DNA of 64,000 nt from Nostoc sp. UHCC 0702 (GTDB taxonomy: Bacteria > Cyanobacteriota > Cyanobacteriia > Cyanobacteriales > Nostocaceae), in the NCBI GenBank assembly GCA_017164015.1, contig CP071065.1, positions 1,950,501-2,014,500 on the forward strand, written 5' to 3'. The notes under the pieces are model-generated. The model saw nothing but the letters and a program-made list of their open reading frames with translations. It had not been told where the DNA came from and did no database searches. This document shows positions 36,106-46,186 of this stretch, piece by piece; positions within the stretch are counted from its first letter, which is position 1; every line of letters begins with the position of its first letter. The position numbers were made by a program, and so were the translations under genes.

Positions 36106-36273
36106 TCACTAATTAACCAGACTTGATTTAAATTGCATATTCACTAATGAAATATGTTGACTGATGACAGTCATCACTTATCGGTCATCAGTCAACACAA
36201 TTAGATATGCAATCTTTATGTGGAACAGTTTATCAACCTTAGTTTAGACTTTGACGGGGCTTAGGAGGAGCTA
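36106..36273. repeat. Repeat scraps after the CO2-uptake operon
   Basis: TGACTGATGACAGTCATCAC and CGGTCATCAGTCAACACAAT at 36155-36200 match 31470-31520, and TTATGTGGAACAG at 36216-36228 is the third copy of the scrap noted at 30333. No gene. Confidence 0.5.
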
Positions 36274-37596
36274 TTATCGATAATCCTGTCGCTGAATATC
36301 TCGTAAACGAGCTGCATCACGCATACCATATTCAGGACGACAAAAACGATTTATTTGTGCTTCAAAAAATTCCCGATTGGCTTGTAAATGCCTGGGATTT
36401 TGGTCATCTAAAGGATATAAAAGTGCAGTTCGCAAAGCTTGAATTACCGCAGACGTGACATTGTACATTGACCTTTGGAAAGTAACTCCCAACTGAATCA
36501 ACATATCATCTTCACCCCGGCAATGTTTTTTATAATACTCAATAAGATATTCAGGCAAGAAATGCAACATATCTTGCATTAATAATGTTGGTGGAATGCC
36601 TGCTGTACCAACAGGAAATACATCGGCATAGAGAATACCATAGTGGAAATCTTCTTGCTTATCAGGTACTTGACCTGCTTGAGCATTGTAAGATTTTGTA
36701 CCACGAAAAGGAGCAGTGCGATAAAACACAGCTTCGACGTAGGGTAATGCTGCTTCGTAAAGCCAGGTAAAACCTTTGGATTTGGGGATAATTTCGTAGC
36801 ATTCGCCGCGAATATAAACATGGTGGTAAATGGGACGGCCTGCGATCGCAAAAATTCCATTCACCAAGAAATTCATAGCATCGGGGACTCCTTTAAATCC
36901 GCCTTCGTCATAGATGTCTGACATTTCAAAGAAAACCGGTGCCATGACTTCCCAGAACAAGCCCAGATTAGAGTAGTAAGACATCTGGCGGCATTGTTCT
37001 AAAAACATATCTGGAAACAGCTTGTAGAGTCCCAGCATCAGGGGATTGCCTTGGAAGTATGCCTTAATTGCCCTGTCTGCATTGGCTTTGTACTCTTCGC
37101 TATCCAGATAAGCATCAAATTGATTGACTGGCGCGTACATCTGACGATGCCAAAGCATAGCCCGCATACAAGCTTCGGCAAATTCCATATTGATGCGATC
37201 GTGGAATAAGTGATGCAGTAGCTTTGGCATTTTGAAAGTTTCACCTTTTTCCATAAATGCCAAAAGTTCCGGGTGGGCAGTTGCTTCACCACGCCAAATT
37301 CGCAAATCGGCATCATCACCTGCATAATGATTGTGACGCTCTAAATACTCTTTGGGCAAGAAATATTTAAACAAAGGTAACGGTTCTAAAAATACACGTT
37401 CGGCAATATAAAGCAAGTCACGCCAATAAAAATCCATCGGCACTGCATAAGCTTTATATATGCCGATAATTTGCATCAGGTTTTCTGGCGTATCAGGTAA
37501 CATGGAACCGCCAGCTTCCAAACGATGAATTACTTCTGCAAATTCGTGAGTAGAAGGAGGTAATTTAGTTAGGAGTTTATCTGGAGTTTGTACCAT
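36274..37596 (-). CDS. cupA: CO2 hydration protein, CupA-like (ChpY)
   Basis: 440 residues, soluble. CupA/CupB sit on NDH-1M-type complexes and convert CO2 to bicarbonate on the cytoplasmic side, driven by electron flow. Conserved blocks include MQIIGIYKAYAVPMDFYWRD and NADRAIKAYFQGNPLMLGLY. The histidine cluster KLLHHLFHDR at 125-134 coincides with the zinc/active-site area known from CupA structures. The length favours CupA (about 430-450) over CupB. It is last in the order ndhF, carbonic anhydrase, ndhD, cup. CupS, often the next gene in low-CO2 operons, is absent. Confidence 0.85.
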   Translation of the reverse strand: MVQTPDKLLTKLPPSTHEFAEVIHRLEAGGSMLPDTPENLMQIIGIYKAYAVPMDFYWRDLLYIAERVFLEPLPLFKYFLPKEYLERHNHYAGDDADLRIWRGEATAHPELLAFMEKGETFKMPKLLHHLFHDRINMEFAEACMRAMLWHRQMYAPVNQFDAYLDSEEYKANADRAIKAYFQGNPLMLGLYKLFPDMFLEQCRQMSYYSNLGLFWEVMAPVFFEMSDIYDEGGFKGVPDAMNFLVNGIFAIAGRPIYHHVYIRGECYEIIPKSKGFTWLYEAALPYVEAVFYRTAPFRGTKSYNAQAGQVPDKQEDFHYGILYADVFPVGTAGIPPTLLMQDMLHFLPEYLIEYYKKHCRGEDDMLIQLGVTFQRSMYNVTSAVIQALRTALLYPLDDQNPRHLQANREFFEAQINRFCRPEYGMRDAARLRDIQRQDYR

Positions 37597-37793
37597 TTTC
37601 TTTTAGGGATTAGGGATTAGGGACTGGTGATTGGGGACTGGGGATTGGGGACTGGGAAGAGATATTTTTATGTCCTGGTTATGTGATTTATCACATGACT
37701 GTCTAGCTTGAAAATAAGGCACAAGGCAGAAGAAAGATTCTAAATTCTCCCCATCTCCCCCTCTCCCCATCTCCCCCTCTCCCCATCTCCTCC
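37597..37793. repeat. STRR arrays between ndhD and cupA
   Basis: Heptamers GGGATTA/GGGGACT at 37601-37660 and CTCCCCAT/CTCCCCCT units at 37745-37793. No promoter or terminator can be singled out. Confidence 0.7.
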
Positions 37794-39296
37794 TCATTCT
37801 TTGAGGGCTACTTGGGGAGTTACAGTTTTTTCGATGGGGGGAACGGCTGCAACTATTGCTGTAGTTGTGGGTTCTGTCCATCGCACTAACCAGGTAGGTT
37901 GTACTCCTAAGAAGATGATCAGGGCTGCCAATATGAGGGCTGGCATTTTTTCATGCCATTGAACTTGAGAATAGTAAGCAAGGTTGCTGTCGAGTCTGCC
38001 AAAACAGGTGCGGTTGAGAAGGATGACAAAGTAGACGGCAGTTAAACCAGTTGCGACTACGCACAACAAAGTGGGGATAGGAAAAACAGAGAAGCTGCCT
38101 TGAAAGACAATAAATTCGGCGATAAATCCTGTCATACCGGGAATGCCTGCGCTAGCCATGCCGCCTAAAACAAGTAGGGCGCTGGTGAGGGGTAAACCAC
38201 GTATGGGACTCATCAAGCCATTGAGTTTATCTAATTCACGGGTTCCTACCTTGGCTTCTACAACTCCCACCAAATGGAAGAGGATGGCGAGGATAATACC
38301 GTGGCTAAACATTTGGGCAACTGCACCGACGAGTGCTAGGGGAGTGCTGGCGGCGGTAGCGAGGAGGATGTAACCCATGTGTCCAATGGAACTGTAGGCT
38401 ACCATGCGCTTGATGTCTTTTTGAGCGATCGCTACTACAGCTCCATAAATAGCACTGACTGCTCCCCAAATTGCCAAAGATGGGGCGACAATACTCCAAG
38501 CTTCGGGAAACAACGCCATGCCAAACCGCAAAATCCCGTAGGTTCCTAGCTTTGCTAACACACCACCAAGAAGAATAGCGATCGGGGCGGAAGCTTCAAC
38601 GTAAGCGTCTGGCAACCAAGTGTGCAAGGGAACCAGAGGAATTTTTATCCCAAAACCTAGTATTATTCCGACTAACAGAGTAATTTGTAGTGCCGTTGAT
38701 AAGCTTTGGGTGGAAATTGCATCATAATTAAAGCTGGAGGAGCCAGTTAGCCAAACTACACCTAAGAAAGTTGCCAGAATCAAGGCTCCAGAAACAGCAG
38801 TATATATGAGGAATTTCATCCCAGCGTAGGCTCGTTTTTGACCACCCCAAATAGAAATTAACAAATAAAAGGGTATTAATTCGAGTTCGTAGAACAGGAA
38901 AAACAGCAGTAAATTCTCTGCCAAAAATGCGCCCGCAACTCCACCACTCACGAATAAAATTAGGGAATAGAAAAGCCGGGGGCGTTCAATCTGCTGATTG
39001 CTGCTGTAAATAGCAATCCAGGTGAGCAAACTATTTAAAATCAGCATCAAGATGGAAATTCCATCAACTCCCAGTTTATAGCTCAAACCAAGAGTTTCGT
39101 TCCAAGGTAGATACTCTTGTAGTTGCATCCCTGGATTATTAATGTCAAATTTCAGGAGGATAAACAGATTCCAGAGAAGAATTATTCCAGAAAGAGTTAA
39201 TGCTCCTAAACGAATGCGATTCGCAGGGATATTGAGAGGTAAGACTGCGATAACAGCCGCAGTCACAATTGGGAGCCAAATCAAAACACTGAGCAT
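37794..39296 (-). CDS. ndhD: NADPH/ferredoxin:plastoquinone oxidoreductase subunit D3/D4 (NdhD)
   Basis: 500 residues with about 14 membrane helices. A proton-pumping antiporter-like subunit. Characteristic blocks: ELELIPFYLLISIWGG with the key glutamate, LGFGIKIPLVPLHTWLPDAY, and SSIGHMGYILLATA. Linkage to ndhF and a CO2-hydration gene makes it the NdhD of a CO2-uptake NDH-1 complex (D3 if the complex is the inducible CupA form, D4 if constitutive). It starts 73 bp after the carbonic anhydrase gene, same strand, so co-transcription is likely. Confidence 0.92.
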   Translation of the reverse strand: MLSVLIWLPIVTAAVIAVLPLNIPANRIRLGALTLSGIILLWNLFILLKFDINNPGMQLQEYLPWNETLGLSYKLGVDGISILMLILNSLLTWIAIYSSNQQIERPRLFYSLILFVSGGVAGAFLAENLLLFFLFYELELIPFYLLISIWGGQKRAYAGMKFLIYTAVSGALILATFLGVVWLTGSSSFNYDAISTQSLSTALQITLLVGIILGFGIKIPLVPLHTWLPDAYVEASAPIAILLGGVLAKLGTYGILRFGMALFPEAWSIVAPSLAIWGAVSAIYGAVVAIAQKDIKRMVAYSSIGHMGYILLATAASTPLALVGAVAQMFSHGIILAILFHLVGVVEAKVGTRELDKLNGLMSPIRGLPLTSALLVLGGMASAGIPGMTGFIAEFIVFQGSFSVFPIPTLLCVVATGLTAVYFVILLNRTCFGRLDSNLAYYSQVQWHEKMPALILAALIIFLGVQPTWLVRWTEPTTTAIVAAVPPIEKTVTPQVALKE

Positions 39297-39369
39297 GGTG
39301 AATTGAAATTTAATTTGATTAATGGGTAATTTGAAAGTTTGTATCCTTCTATTTTTGGTTCATCAAATG

Positions 39370-40068
39370 CTAACTAATCATCGTGACACGACCAGTATCT
39401 AAATCATAATAGCCACCAGCAATTACGAGTTTTTTCTCAGAAACCAACTGCGAGAGAATCGGGGATGTTTTCAACTTTTTTATTTGTGACAAAATGTTGG
39501 CTTTACAGGCATTTTCTAATTTGTCCCCAGGTTGATTTAAGGATGATTCTATACCAGGTTGAATCGCAGCCAATAAAGTCGCAATTTGACCAGGGACTTG
39601 GGCACCTTTAACTGTGGCTTCTACCGCACCACATCTTTTATGCCCCACCACCATAATTACTTTTGAACCTAATATTAAACTGCCAAATTCCAGACTGCCG
39701 GTTTCTTCTGGCGTGGCAATATTACCAGCCACACGACATACAAATAAATCCCCAAATCCTTGGTCAAAGATAATCTCGGAAGGTACTCGTGAATCTGCAC
39801 AACCGAGAATAGAAGCAAAGGGTTTCTGACCTTTAGCAACTTCTATTAGACGTGTAAAAGTTTGATTGGGATTTTTGCGTTGTCTTTTAACAAATCGGTT
39901 ATTGCCGTCTATAAGTTGTTGCAGTGCTTGTTCAGGAGTCAGATCTTCTTTGGCAACTGCTTTTTGGGGAAAAACTAACTCAGAACCTACTCCTGCTGTG
40001 ACTATGCCTGTACCTACTGCGCCTGCACCGAATTTCAGTAAGTTTCTTCTGGAAACAATTTTTTTCAT
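39370..40068 (-). CDS. Exported beta-carbonic anhydrase (EcaB-like)
   Basis: 232 residues. The N-terminus is a Tat-type signal (SRRNLLKFGAGAVGTG, then a hydrophobic stretch and AVAK), predicting export to the periplasm or thylakoid lumen. The mature part is a beta-carbonic anhydrase: zinc ligands C90 (LGCADSR), H143 and C146 (VGHKRCGA), and the D92/R94 dyad. It interconverts CO2 and bicarbonate. It is embedded between ndhF and ndhD of a CO2-uptake operon. In Synechocystis a thylakoid-located beta-type enzyme (EcaB) was reported to modulate CupA/B activity, so the linkage here suggests the same role. Confidence 0.9.
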   Translation of the reverse strand: MKKIVSRRNLLKFGAGAVGTGIVTAGVGSELVFPQKAVAKEDLTPEQALQQLIDGNNRFVKRQRKNPNQTFTRLIEVAKGQKPFASILGCADSRVPSEIIFDQGFGDLFVCRVAGNIATPEETGSLEFGSLILGSKVIMVVGHKRCGAVEATVKGAQVPGQIATLLAAIQPGIESSLNQPGDKLENACKANILSQIKKLKTSPILSQLVSEKKLVIAGGYYDLDTGRVTMIS

Positions 40069-40145
40069 TGTGTTATCCTCACCCTTGAAATATTGACAAA
40101 AAATTTGTTAATTAATCAACTATTAGCAATTAGCTTTTAGCTCAA

Positions 40146-42008
40146 CTAAAATATCAAGTCTAAAAACTGATTTCCCCAATATGGCCAAGTAACAAACATT
40201 CCTAAGACGCTAACTCCTAAAAGAACTGTGAAAGCATAAAACTGAGTTTGTCCAGAGGTGCTATATTTGAGACTTTCACCAGTACCAATGGAAGCTAGAC
40301 CAACCAAGTTAACAAAGCCATCAACTACAAAGCGGTCAACAAGATCGGCTAATTTAGAAATCAGGTCAACACTCAAAACTATGCTCATCCGATAAAGTTT
40401 TGGTGTGTAAAAATCGTAGGCAATTAAGTCTTGCAAAGGTTGCCAAGGCAGGCGAATCGGTTTAGGAACGATATTACTCAGATAAATGACGCTGCTAATG
40501 CTGCAACCAAAAATAGTTGACCAAATTAGTAGTAAGGCGACATCTTTATTGAGATCTGCCCAACTCGGCAGCAGTGATAAGCTTTGTAACACCAAAGGCA
40601 TATGTAGAACAAAACCCAGCAAAATCATCATTGGTAAAGCCATAGGAGCGTGAACTTCTGGCGATCGCTCGCTCATTTGCTTGGGTTTACCACCAAAAAT
40701 CAGACAGAATTCCCTTGTTAAACTGAAAGCTGTGAAAACATTGACCGCTATTACTACTCCTACCAGCCAAGGTTTAATTTCCCACAGTCCCGAAGCTAAT
40801 TTCAACAATGCCCAAAAGCTTCCCAAGGGAGGAAAACCAATTAATCCCAGAGTGCCAACAATATAAGCTAGTCCGGACATCGGACGACGCGACCACAGTC
40901 CACCTAACTGGCTGACGTTTTGGGTGATGCTGTTCCAGATGATTCCGCCAGTACTCATTACTAACAAGGCTGAGGCGAGGGCGTGGGTAAGTACCAACAA
41001 GAGTGCGGCTTCGTCTTGCTGGGTGCCTACGGCAATGAACACCAAACCCATATAGGCACTCACTGAATAGGATAAGCAGCGTTTGATATCAATTTGAGCG
41101 ATCGCAATTATAGAAGCACCCACTGCTGTTACTGTACCAATCGCTACCATTGCTGATGAAACTATGGGCGACAGACTCAAAACAGGTTGCAGTTTAATTA
41201 GTACCCAAGCACCGCTGGCAACTACTACTGAGTTCCGTAAAATTGTACTGGGAACAGGCCCTTCCATCGCTTCATCTAACCACAGATGCAAAGGAAATTG
41301 AGCGCACTTACCCATCGGCCCCGCCACAAGTGCCAAACCAACAAGTGCTAAAAGCGTCGGGTCAACATTGGCAGTAGCTGCCCAATTAGCTAATTCGGTA
41401 TAATTCCAGGTTCCAGCTAGGGGCCAAATTGCCAGCACTCCCATCAACAGGAATAAATCTCCCACCCGCTTAGTTAAGAAAGCATCTCTCGCACCGCTGA
41501 CAACCATTGGCTGACTAAACCACAACCCAACTAACAGGTAGGTTCCCAAAGTCAGCACTTCCAGAATTGCATAGCTGAAGAATAGGTTATTGCAAAGGGC
41601 CAGGGCACAAAGTCCGGCTTCAAATAAGCCTAATAGAGAATAAAACCGTCCCCAACCCCAGTCCATTTCCATATAGCCAATGGCGTAAATCTGTGCCAGC
41701 AAATTCAAGCCAGCAATCACTACCATTGCACCTATACTCACTGAGGAAATTTCTAAATCAATGGAGAAGTTTAAACCAGCAGTACTTAACCAAGGTATGG
41801 ATACTTCATATGGCGCTTGATTCCAACTTGCCAAAAATGCCAAAGCAGCATGGACAAACGCCAAAAATGTCATGATTAAATTGACATAACCCGCAGGTCT
41901 TGGCCCAGTGCGTCGAATAATTCCCGGCGACCAAGGTAGGGCTAAAAGCCCACCAATCAGGGCGTATAAAGGCACTAGCCAAACCGTTTCAAGCAAAAAT
42001 TGAGCCAT
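40146..42008 (-). CDS. ndhF: NDH-1 subunit F3/F4 (NdhF) of the CO2-uptake complex
   Basis: 620 residues, about 16 membrane helices. The antiporter-like subunit that carries CupA or CupB. Blocks seen: PWSPGIIRRTGPRPAGYVNL at the N-terminus, VGDLFLLMGVLAIWPLAG, and GKCAQFPLHLWLDEAMEGP. The PWSPGIIRRTGPRPAGY start is typical for NdhF3/F4 and absent from respiratory NdhF1. First gene of the minus-strand operon; its 5' region is the place to look for CcmR/NdhR control. Confidence 0.92.
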   Translation of the reverse strand: MAQFLLETVWLVPLYALIGGLLALPWSPGIIRRTGPRPAGYVNLIMTFLAFVHAALAFLASWNQAPYEVSIPWLSTAGLNFSIDLEISSVSIGAMVVIAGLNLLAQIYAIGYMEMDWGWGRFYSLLGLFEAGLCALALCNNLFFSYAILEVLTLGTYLLVGLWFSQPMVVSGARDAFLTKRVGDLFLLMGVLAIWPLAGTWNYTELANWAATANVDPTLLALVGLALVAGPMGKCAQFPLHLWLDEAMEGPVPSTILRNSVVVASGAWVLIKLQPVLSLSPIVSSAMVAIGTVTAVGASIIAIAQIDIKRCLSYSVSAYMGLVFIAVGTQQDEAALLLVLTHALASALLVMSTGGIIWNSITQNVSQLGGLWSRRPMSGLAYIVGTLGLIGFPPLGSFWALLKLASGLWEIKPWLVGVVIAVNVFTAFSLTREFCLIFGGKPKQMSERSPEVHAPMALPMMILLGFVLHMPLVLQSLSLLPSWADLNKDVALLLIWSTIFGCSISSVIYLSNIVPKPIRLPWQPLQDLIAYDFYTPKLYRMSIVLSVDLISKLADLVDRFVVDGFVNLVGLASIGTGESLKYSTSGQTQFYAFTVLLGVSVLGMFVTWPYWGNQFLDLIF

Positions 42009-42554
42009 GAACTCACCTCAAAACAATTTGCAGCAGAACAAAGCGCAGGTGTAAAATACAACCGTTTCCTTCAGGTAATACTCAGTATGGAAACTAAGAC
42101 AAATTAATTTTTGCTTAATCTTATTAGAAATAGATTAGCTTTATATGTGACAAAAGGAAATAAGCTGATTAGATAATTAAGCGATATTAACTCTAATAAA
42201 TTCTTATGTATTATTCTTCAATGGTAAATATTAATTTAACTCTATGATTTAAGTCAAGCAATAGTATCTATTGAGTTAAATATATGGATACAAACAAGCG
42301 ATCGCGCCTCGAAAGCGCTAACAAACAAGCGAGGTGCAAGTTGCTGTGAACTAGTGTGATAACAGGCTGCTGGTTAACAGTACATCTATTTGTACTTTTG
42401 TTAAGACAACAGTAGGGTCAAGATGCGGTACATTGCTGAAGAATTTCAGTTGGATGCTGCAATTATCACCAGCAATGGGTAGTATAAATAAAGACTCTGC
42501 TCTTAAGGACGGGGTTTAACTATCTGCTTATTTCGTAGCGCTTTGAGTCTGCTG
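42009..42554. other. Divergent promoter region of the CO2-uptake operon
   Basis: No gene in 546 bp. An imperfect LysR-type dyad, TAATC at 42116-42120 and GATTA at 42133-42137 separated by 12 bp, lies about 110 bp upstream of ndhF. LysR regulators (CcmR/NdhR, CmpR) control such operons in other cyanobacteria, but the dyad is short and could be chance in this AT-rich DNA. HIP1 occurs at 42298-42305. Confidence 0.35.
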
Positions 42555-43091
42555 ATGATTGAAATTTTAGCTACACTCTCTGCTTCTGCGGCAGCAGGAA
42601 TGAGAATAGGCATACCGCTATTGATCATTGGACTGTTGCATGGCACTAACTTGTGGTCGGAAGTTCCAATTTTATCTCACATTTCTTCGCCAATCTTATT
42701 AGGCTGCCTTACCAGTTGGTCATTAGTTGAACTACTTGCCTCAAAAAAGCTATGGGGACAAAGACTGGTGCAATTAGTTCAGTTATTATTGTCTCCCCTC
42801 GTAGGGGCAATTATGGGGTTAGCAGTCGCTTCAGCTACAGCAGCACCGGACTGGCTAATTGCCGTAATTGGGGGTTTGTTAGCTTTAGTACTTCAGCTGG
42901 TTCAAATTGGTTGGTTCTACCGCTTGCGTGGCTTGCCATTGTGGGCAGTTTTTCTTCAAGATACCTTGTGCATTGCTCTGGTGCTTTTCGCCTTTGACGC
43001 CCCCCGACAAGGAGGATTAATTGCTTTAATTTTGCTCTGGTTTGCAGTGCGTAGTGCTAAGCAATGGTATGACTGGTATTGGCGGAAATAG
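42555..43091 (+). CDS. DUF4126-family membrane protein
   Basis: 178 residues from ATG at 42555 (a TTG four codons upstream is less likely). Five or six hydrophobic helices, with the pattern TLSASAAAGMRIGIPLLIIG and SPLVGAIMGLAVASAT typical of DUF4126 proteins. Function unknown. It reads away from the CO2-uptake operon and towards an STRR array. Confidence 0.8.
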   Translation: MIEILATLSASAAAGMRIGIPLLIIGLLHGTNLWSEVPILSHISSPILLGCLTSWSLVELLASKKLWGQRLVQLVQLLLSPLVGAIMGLAVASATAAPDWLIAVIGGLLALVLQLVQIGWFYRLRGLPLWAVFLQDTLCIALVLFAFDAPRQGGLIALILLWFAVRSAKQWYDWYWRK

Positions 43092-43329
43092 GGAATGGGG
43101 AATGGGGAATGGGGAATGGGTAATGGGTAATGGGTAATGGGTAATGGGTAATGGGTAGTGGGTAATGGGTGAGATGTGATGACTAATAGTAGAATCCAAT
43201 TCTTAATTACCAATTACCAATTACCAATTACCAATTACCAATTACCAATTACCAATTACCAATTCCCAATTCCCAATTACCAATTACCAATTACCAATTA
43301 CCAATTCCCAATTCCCAATGCCCCATGCC
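43092..43329. repeat. Two opposed STRR arrays
   Basis: GGGAATG/GGGTAAT heptamers run from 43090 to 43165, and CAATTAC/CAATTCC heptamers from 43198 to 43320. The two are nearly reverse complements and could fold into one long imperfect hairpin between the convergent genes, possibly serving as a terminator for both. Confidence 0.8.
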
Positions 43330-44496
43330 CTATTGCAAAAGGCCTATCATGTGCAATAGACCGTGACCGGTAATCAGTTCGATAATTAGGGCAATAAAGC
43401 CCAGCATGGCAATACGACCATTCCAGACTTCGGCGCTAGTAGTCATCCCCCACTCCCAATTTTCTTGGGGGTACATTTTGACTTTTTTCTTCATCTGGGT
43501 AACTTGGGAAAGTTTGAGACTGGGCTTTTTGAGCGCATCAATCACTAGGTCTGCCAATGCTTTGATAAACACCGGATGGGTGTTGGGAGCAGGTACCCGA
43601 CGAAAGTTTTCAATCCCTGATTCTTCAGCTATTTCTCGATACTCAATATCAATTTCTTGTAGTGTCTCTATGTGTTCTGAGACAAAACTGATAGGTACGA
43701 CTACTAAATCTTTGACGCCTTGTGCCCCTAGCTGTTTGAGCGCATCTTCAGTATAGGGTTGAAGCCATTCTACTGGGCCTACGCGGCTTTGGTAAGCTAA
43801 GGTATAGGAATTAGGACGATTGAGGGTTTGCATAATCAAAGCAGTACAATCCTCAATTTCTTGCTGGTAGGGGTCGCCAGCTTCTTCAACATAGCTTTTG
43901 GGAACACCGTGAGCGCTGAAGAAGATATGAACTTCATTGGGATTGGAAAATTGTTCTAGTTCCTGGGCGATGAGTTCTGCCATTGACTGAAGGTAGCTTG
44001 GTTGTTTGTACCAGGAGGGAATGACAGTGTATTCAATGGGTTGAAGTTTTGGGTCTTCTTGCCAAAGTCTTTCTAAAAGCCGGAAACTAGAACCACTAGT
44101 ACTGATGGAAAATTGAGGATATAGTGGCAGAATCACCAAGTGATCGATGTTATCTTGGGTAAGTAGAGCGATCGCTTCTTCAGTGTAGGGATGCCAATAA
44201 CGCATTCCCACGTAAATATTAGCCTCCTGCCCCGAATAACCCAACTGTTGCTTCAAGGCTTCACCTTGTGCCTCAGTAATTCGCCGCAGTGGCGAACCAC
44301 CGCCGATTTGCTTGTAGTTTTCTTGAGATGTTTTGGTTCGCCGTGAGGCAATGAACCAAGCTAGGGGTTTTTGCAACCAACGAAATGGTAGGCGAATAAT
44401 TTCCGGATCAGAAAATAGGTTATACAAAAACGGCCCGACATCATCTAATTTGTCAGGTCCCCCCAGATTGAGTAATAAGACGCCTACACGACCCAT
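43330..44496 (-). CDS. hemH: Ferrochelatase with C-terminal chlorophyll-binding (HLIP/CAB) domain
   Basis: 388 residues. Inserts Fe2+ into protoporphyrin IX, the last step of haem synthesis. Active-site histidine in [19 protein letters not shown] and glutamate in [13 protein letters not shown]. Residues about 345-388 are a linker plus one membrane helix with the chlorophyll a/b-binding motif [16 protein letters not shown]. That tail is specific to cyanobacterial and plant type II enzymes and links haem synthesis to chlorophyll proteins at the membrane. Confidence 0.96.
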   Translation of the reverse strand: MGRVGVLLLNLGGPDKLDDVGPFLYNLFSDPEIIRLPFRWLQKPLAWFIASRRTKTSQENYKQIGGGSPLRRITEAQGEALKQQLGYSGQEANIYVGMRYWHPYTEEAIALLTQDNIDHLVILPLYPQFSISTSGSSFRLLERLWQEDPKLQPIEYTVIPSWYKQPSYLQSMAELIAQELEQFSNPNEVHIFFSAHGVPKSYVEEAGDPYQQEIEDCTALIMQTLNRPNSYTLAYQSRVGPVEWLQPYTEDALKQLGAQGVKDLVVVPISFVSEHIETLQEIDIEYREIAEESGIENFRRVPAPNTHPVFIKALADLVIDALKKPSLKLSQVTQMKKKVKMYPQENWEWGMTTSAEVWNGRIAMLGFIALIIELITGHGLLHMIGLLQ

Positions 44497-44592
44497 AGCA
44501 GTTACTTTCCCCCAATCTTTTCAGAATTTTTTTACTAATGTTAACAATATATCTTTAATTAAATATAAAGGTTAATAGTCAGGAAAGATGTA

Positions 44593-45216
44593 ATGGCAAC
44601 AATTTTACGCGATTGGAGTTACCGCTATCAATGGTTGTATGATGGTATATCGCGCTTAGCAGCTGTAAGTGTAGGCGGTGAAGCCAATTTTCGGCAACTC
44701 GCTTTGCAAGGCTTAACAATTCACTCAGATAATCAGGTATTAGATTTATGTTGCGGCAGCGGTCAATCAACCCAATTTTTGGTTAAATATTCACAAAATG
44801 TAACAGGATTGGATGCTTCACCATTATCTTTGCGACGCGCACAGCAGAATGTCCCTGAAGCCACCTATGTGGAAGCTTTTGCTGAAAACATGCCGTTTGT
44901 AGATAATCTGTTTGATGTGGTGCATACCAGTGCGGCACTGCATGAAATGCAGCCTGAGCAATTACGAAAAATTATTAATGAGGTTTATCGGGTGCTGAAA
45001 CCGGGAGGAGTATTTACACTGGTGGATTTTCACGCACCTACTAATCCGATATTTTGGCCTGGGGTGTCACTGTTTTTATTATTGTTTGAGACAGAAACGG
45101 CTTGGCAGTTGCTGAAAACTGATTTGCCTGGTTTGTTAACTACAGCTGGGTTTGATGTAGGCCAGCCAAGTTTGTATGCAGGCGGCAGTTTGCAAGTGAT
45201 AAAGGCGAGGAAATGA
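44593..45216 (+). CDS. Class I SAM-dependent methyltransferase
   Basis: 207 residues. SAM-binding motif I VLDLCCGSGQSTQFL, acidic end of strand 2 VTGLDASPLSL, motif II/III FDVVHTSAALHEM and VLKPGGVFTLVDFHAP. Substrate not evident. It diverges from hemH with 96 bp between the starts, so the promoters overlap. A tetrapyrrole or quinone link is conceivable but is not shown by the sequence. Confidence 0.85.
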   Translation: MATILRDWSYRYQWLYDGISRLAAVSVGGEANFRQLALQGLTIHSDNQVLDLCCGSGQSTQFLVKYSQNVTGLDASPLSLRRAQQNVPEATYVEAFAENMPFVDNLFDVVHTSAALHEMQPEQLRKIINEVYRVLKPGGVFTLVDFHAPTNPIFWPGVSLFLLLFETETAWQLLKTDLPGLLTTAGFDVGQPSLYAGGSLQVIKARK

Positions 45217-45361
45217 ACTGCGGGGTATCTTGAACTGGGGAGAATGAAGTGTATAAGTTCGGCGATCGCTTTTATTGGTATTGAGTTTAAGTTAGTCGTT
45301 TGAGTAACATAACGGGTAAGTTTAACTTAATACCATTTTTACTCAAAAAAAACTTGATCTC

Positions 45362-45637
45362 ATGACCAACAAAAGTACACAGATAGCTGAATTTAACCCA
45401 GAAGATGATTGGTGTTTTACTAGCGAGTCCTGTGAAACAACTTTCGGTGGCAGTTTGGACTATTGTCTAGGATTAGCAAAAGATTGGCATAGTCCAGCCG
45501 AGCGCACAATTAAAAGAGCTAGAAAGCGTTGTCTGTTAACTGGAAGCTTCAAAATGTCGATGTGGCGGATCGAATATGACAGCAATGGTATCGGGAAAGC
45601 TCTTGAGCGAATGATTAAGGAGAAACCTGAAATTTGA
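45362..45637 (+). CDS. Small protein of unknown function
   Basis: 91 residues, rich in charged residues and with five cysteines (DDWCFTSESCETTFGG, LDYCLGLAK, RKRCLLTG). No signal or membrane segment. Composition and an in-frame start after a 145-bp gap suggest a real gene, but no family is recognised. Confidence 0.55.
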   Translation: MTNKSTQIAEFNPEDDWCFTSESCETTFGGSLDYCLGLAKDWHSPAERTIKRARKRCLLTGSFKMSMWRIEYDSNGIGKALERMIKEKPEI

Positions 45638-45995
45638 CTTAAAATATCATTATTAAATCTTTAAACACATTCCACCCCTCTTGACTTACTGTGACAGACA
45701 TTACCATTTTTAACATTGACAATTCAAACCCAGGAGATGGGTTTTTGTTGTGGAAGCGATCGCTATAACTTTGCCGTGACAGCTTCATCTACTATGGTAG
45801 CTGCGCGATCGCCCTTGATCGGTTTTCTCTACCTGCAATTTCGGCTATTGTCTATGTTGCCGTCTGGTTATCATCGCCCTAGTCATCACGATTTCCAATA
45901 AAATAAAACCCCAGACTTGATAAAATCTGGGGATTTTCCTCTTGAACCACCTTTTTATTTGTAACTTAAAAATATTTATGCAACATCAATAATCT

Positions 45996-46020
45996 AGACA
46001 TAATTTTCTTAATTATGTCT
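45996..46020. promoter_or_regulatory. AGACATAA-N9-TTATGTCT dyad, copy 1
   Basis: Perfect 8-bp inverted repeat with a 9-bp centre. The identical arms with the same spacing recur at 46162-46186, and the right arm alone (GAATTATGTCT) at 46340-46350. Repeated dyads of this size are what a dimeric DNA-binding protein would use; the protein is unknown. Confidence 0.5.
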
Positions 46021-46161
46021 ATTTTTATGGTTATATAAATCACTTTTTATATATAAGTTTCAACGAATTTTTATCTTCTGAGGTTGATCATTGCTCTGAA
46101 AATATTTTCAAATCTAGAAAAATCTACATATTATATAAGTGATTTAAGTAGATATCTAACC

Positions 46162-46186
46162 AGACATAACTCCTGAATTTATGTCT
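46162..46186. promoter_or_regulatory. AGACATAA-N9-TTATGTCT dyad, copy 2
   Basis: Same 8-bp arms and spacing as at 45996-46020 with a different centre (CTCCTGAAT), 166 bp further on. Confidence 0.5.

Noticed and set aside
42009..42300. Clear CcmR/NdhR operator before ndhF
   Set aside because: Only a weak 5-bp dyad was found; not strong enough to call as a binding site.
45716..45901. Plus-strand reading of 61 residues
   Set aside because: No ribosome-binding site or family match; composition looks like random translation of HIP1-containing DNA.
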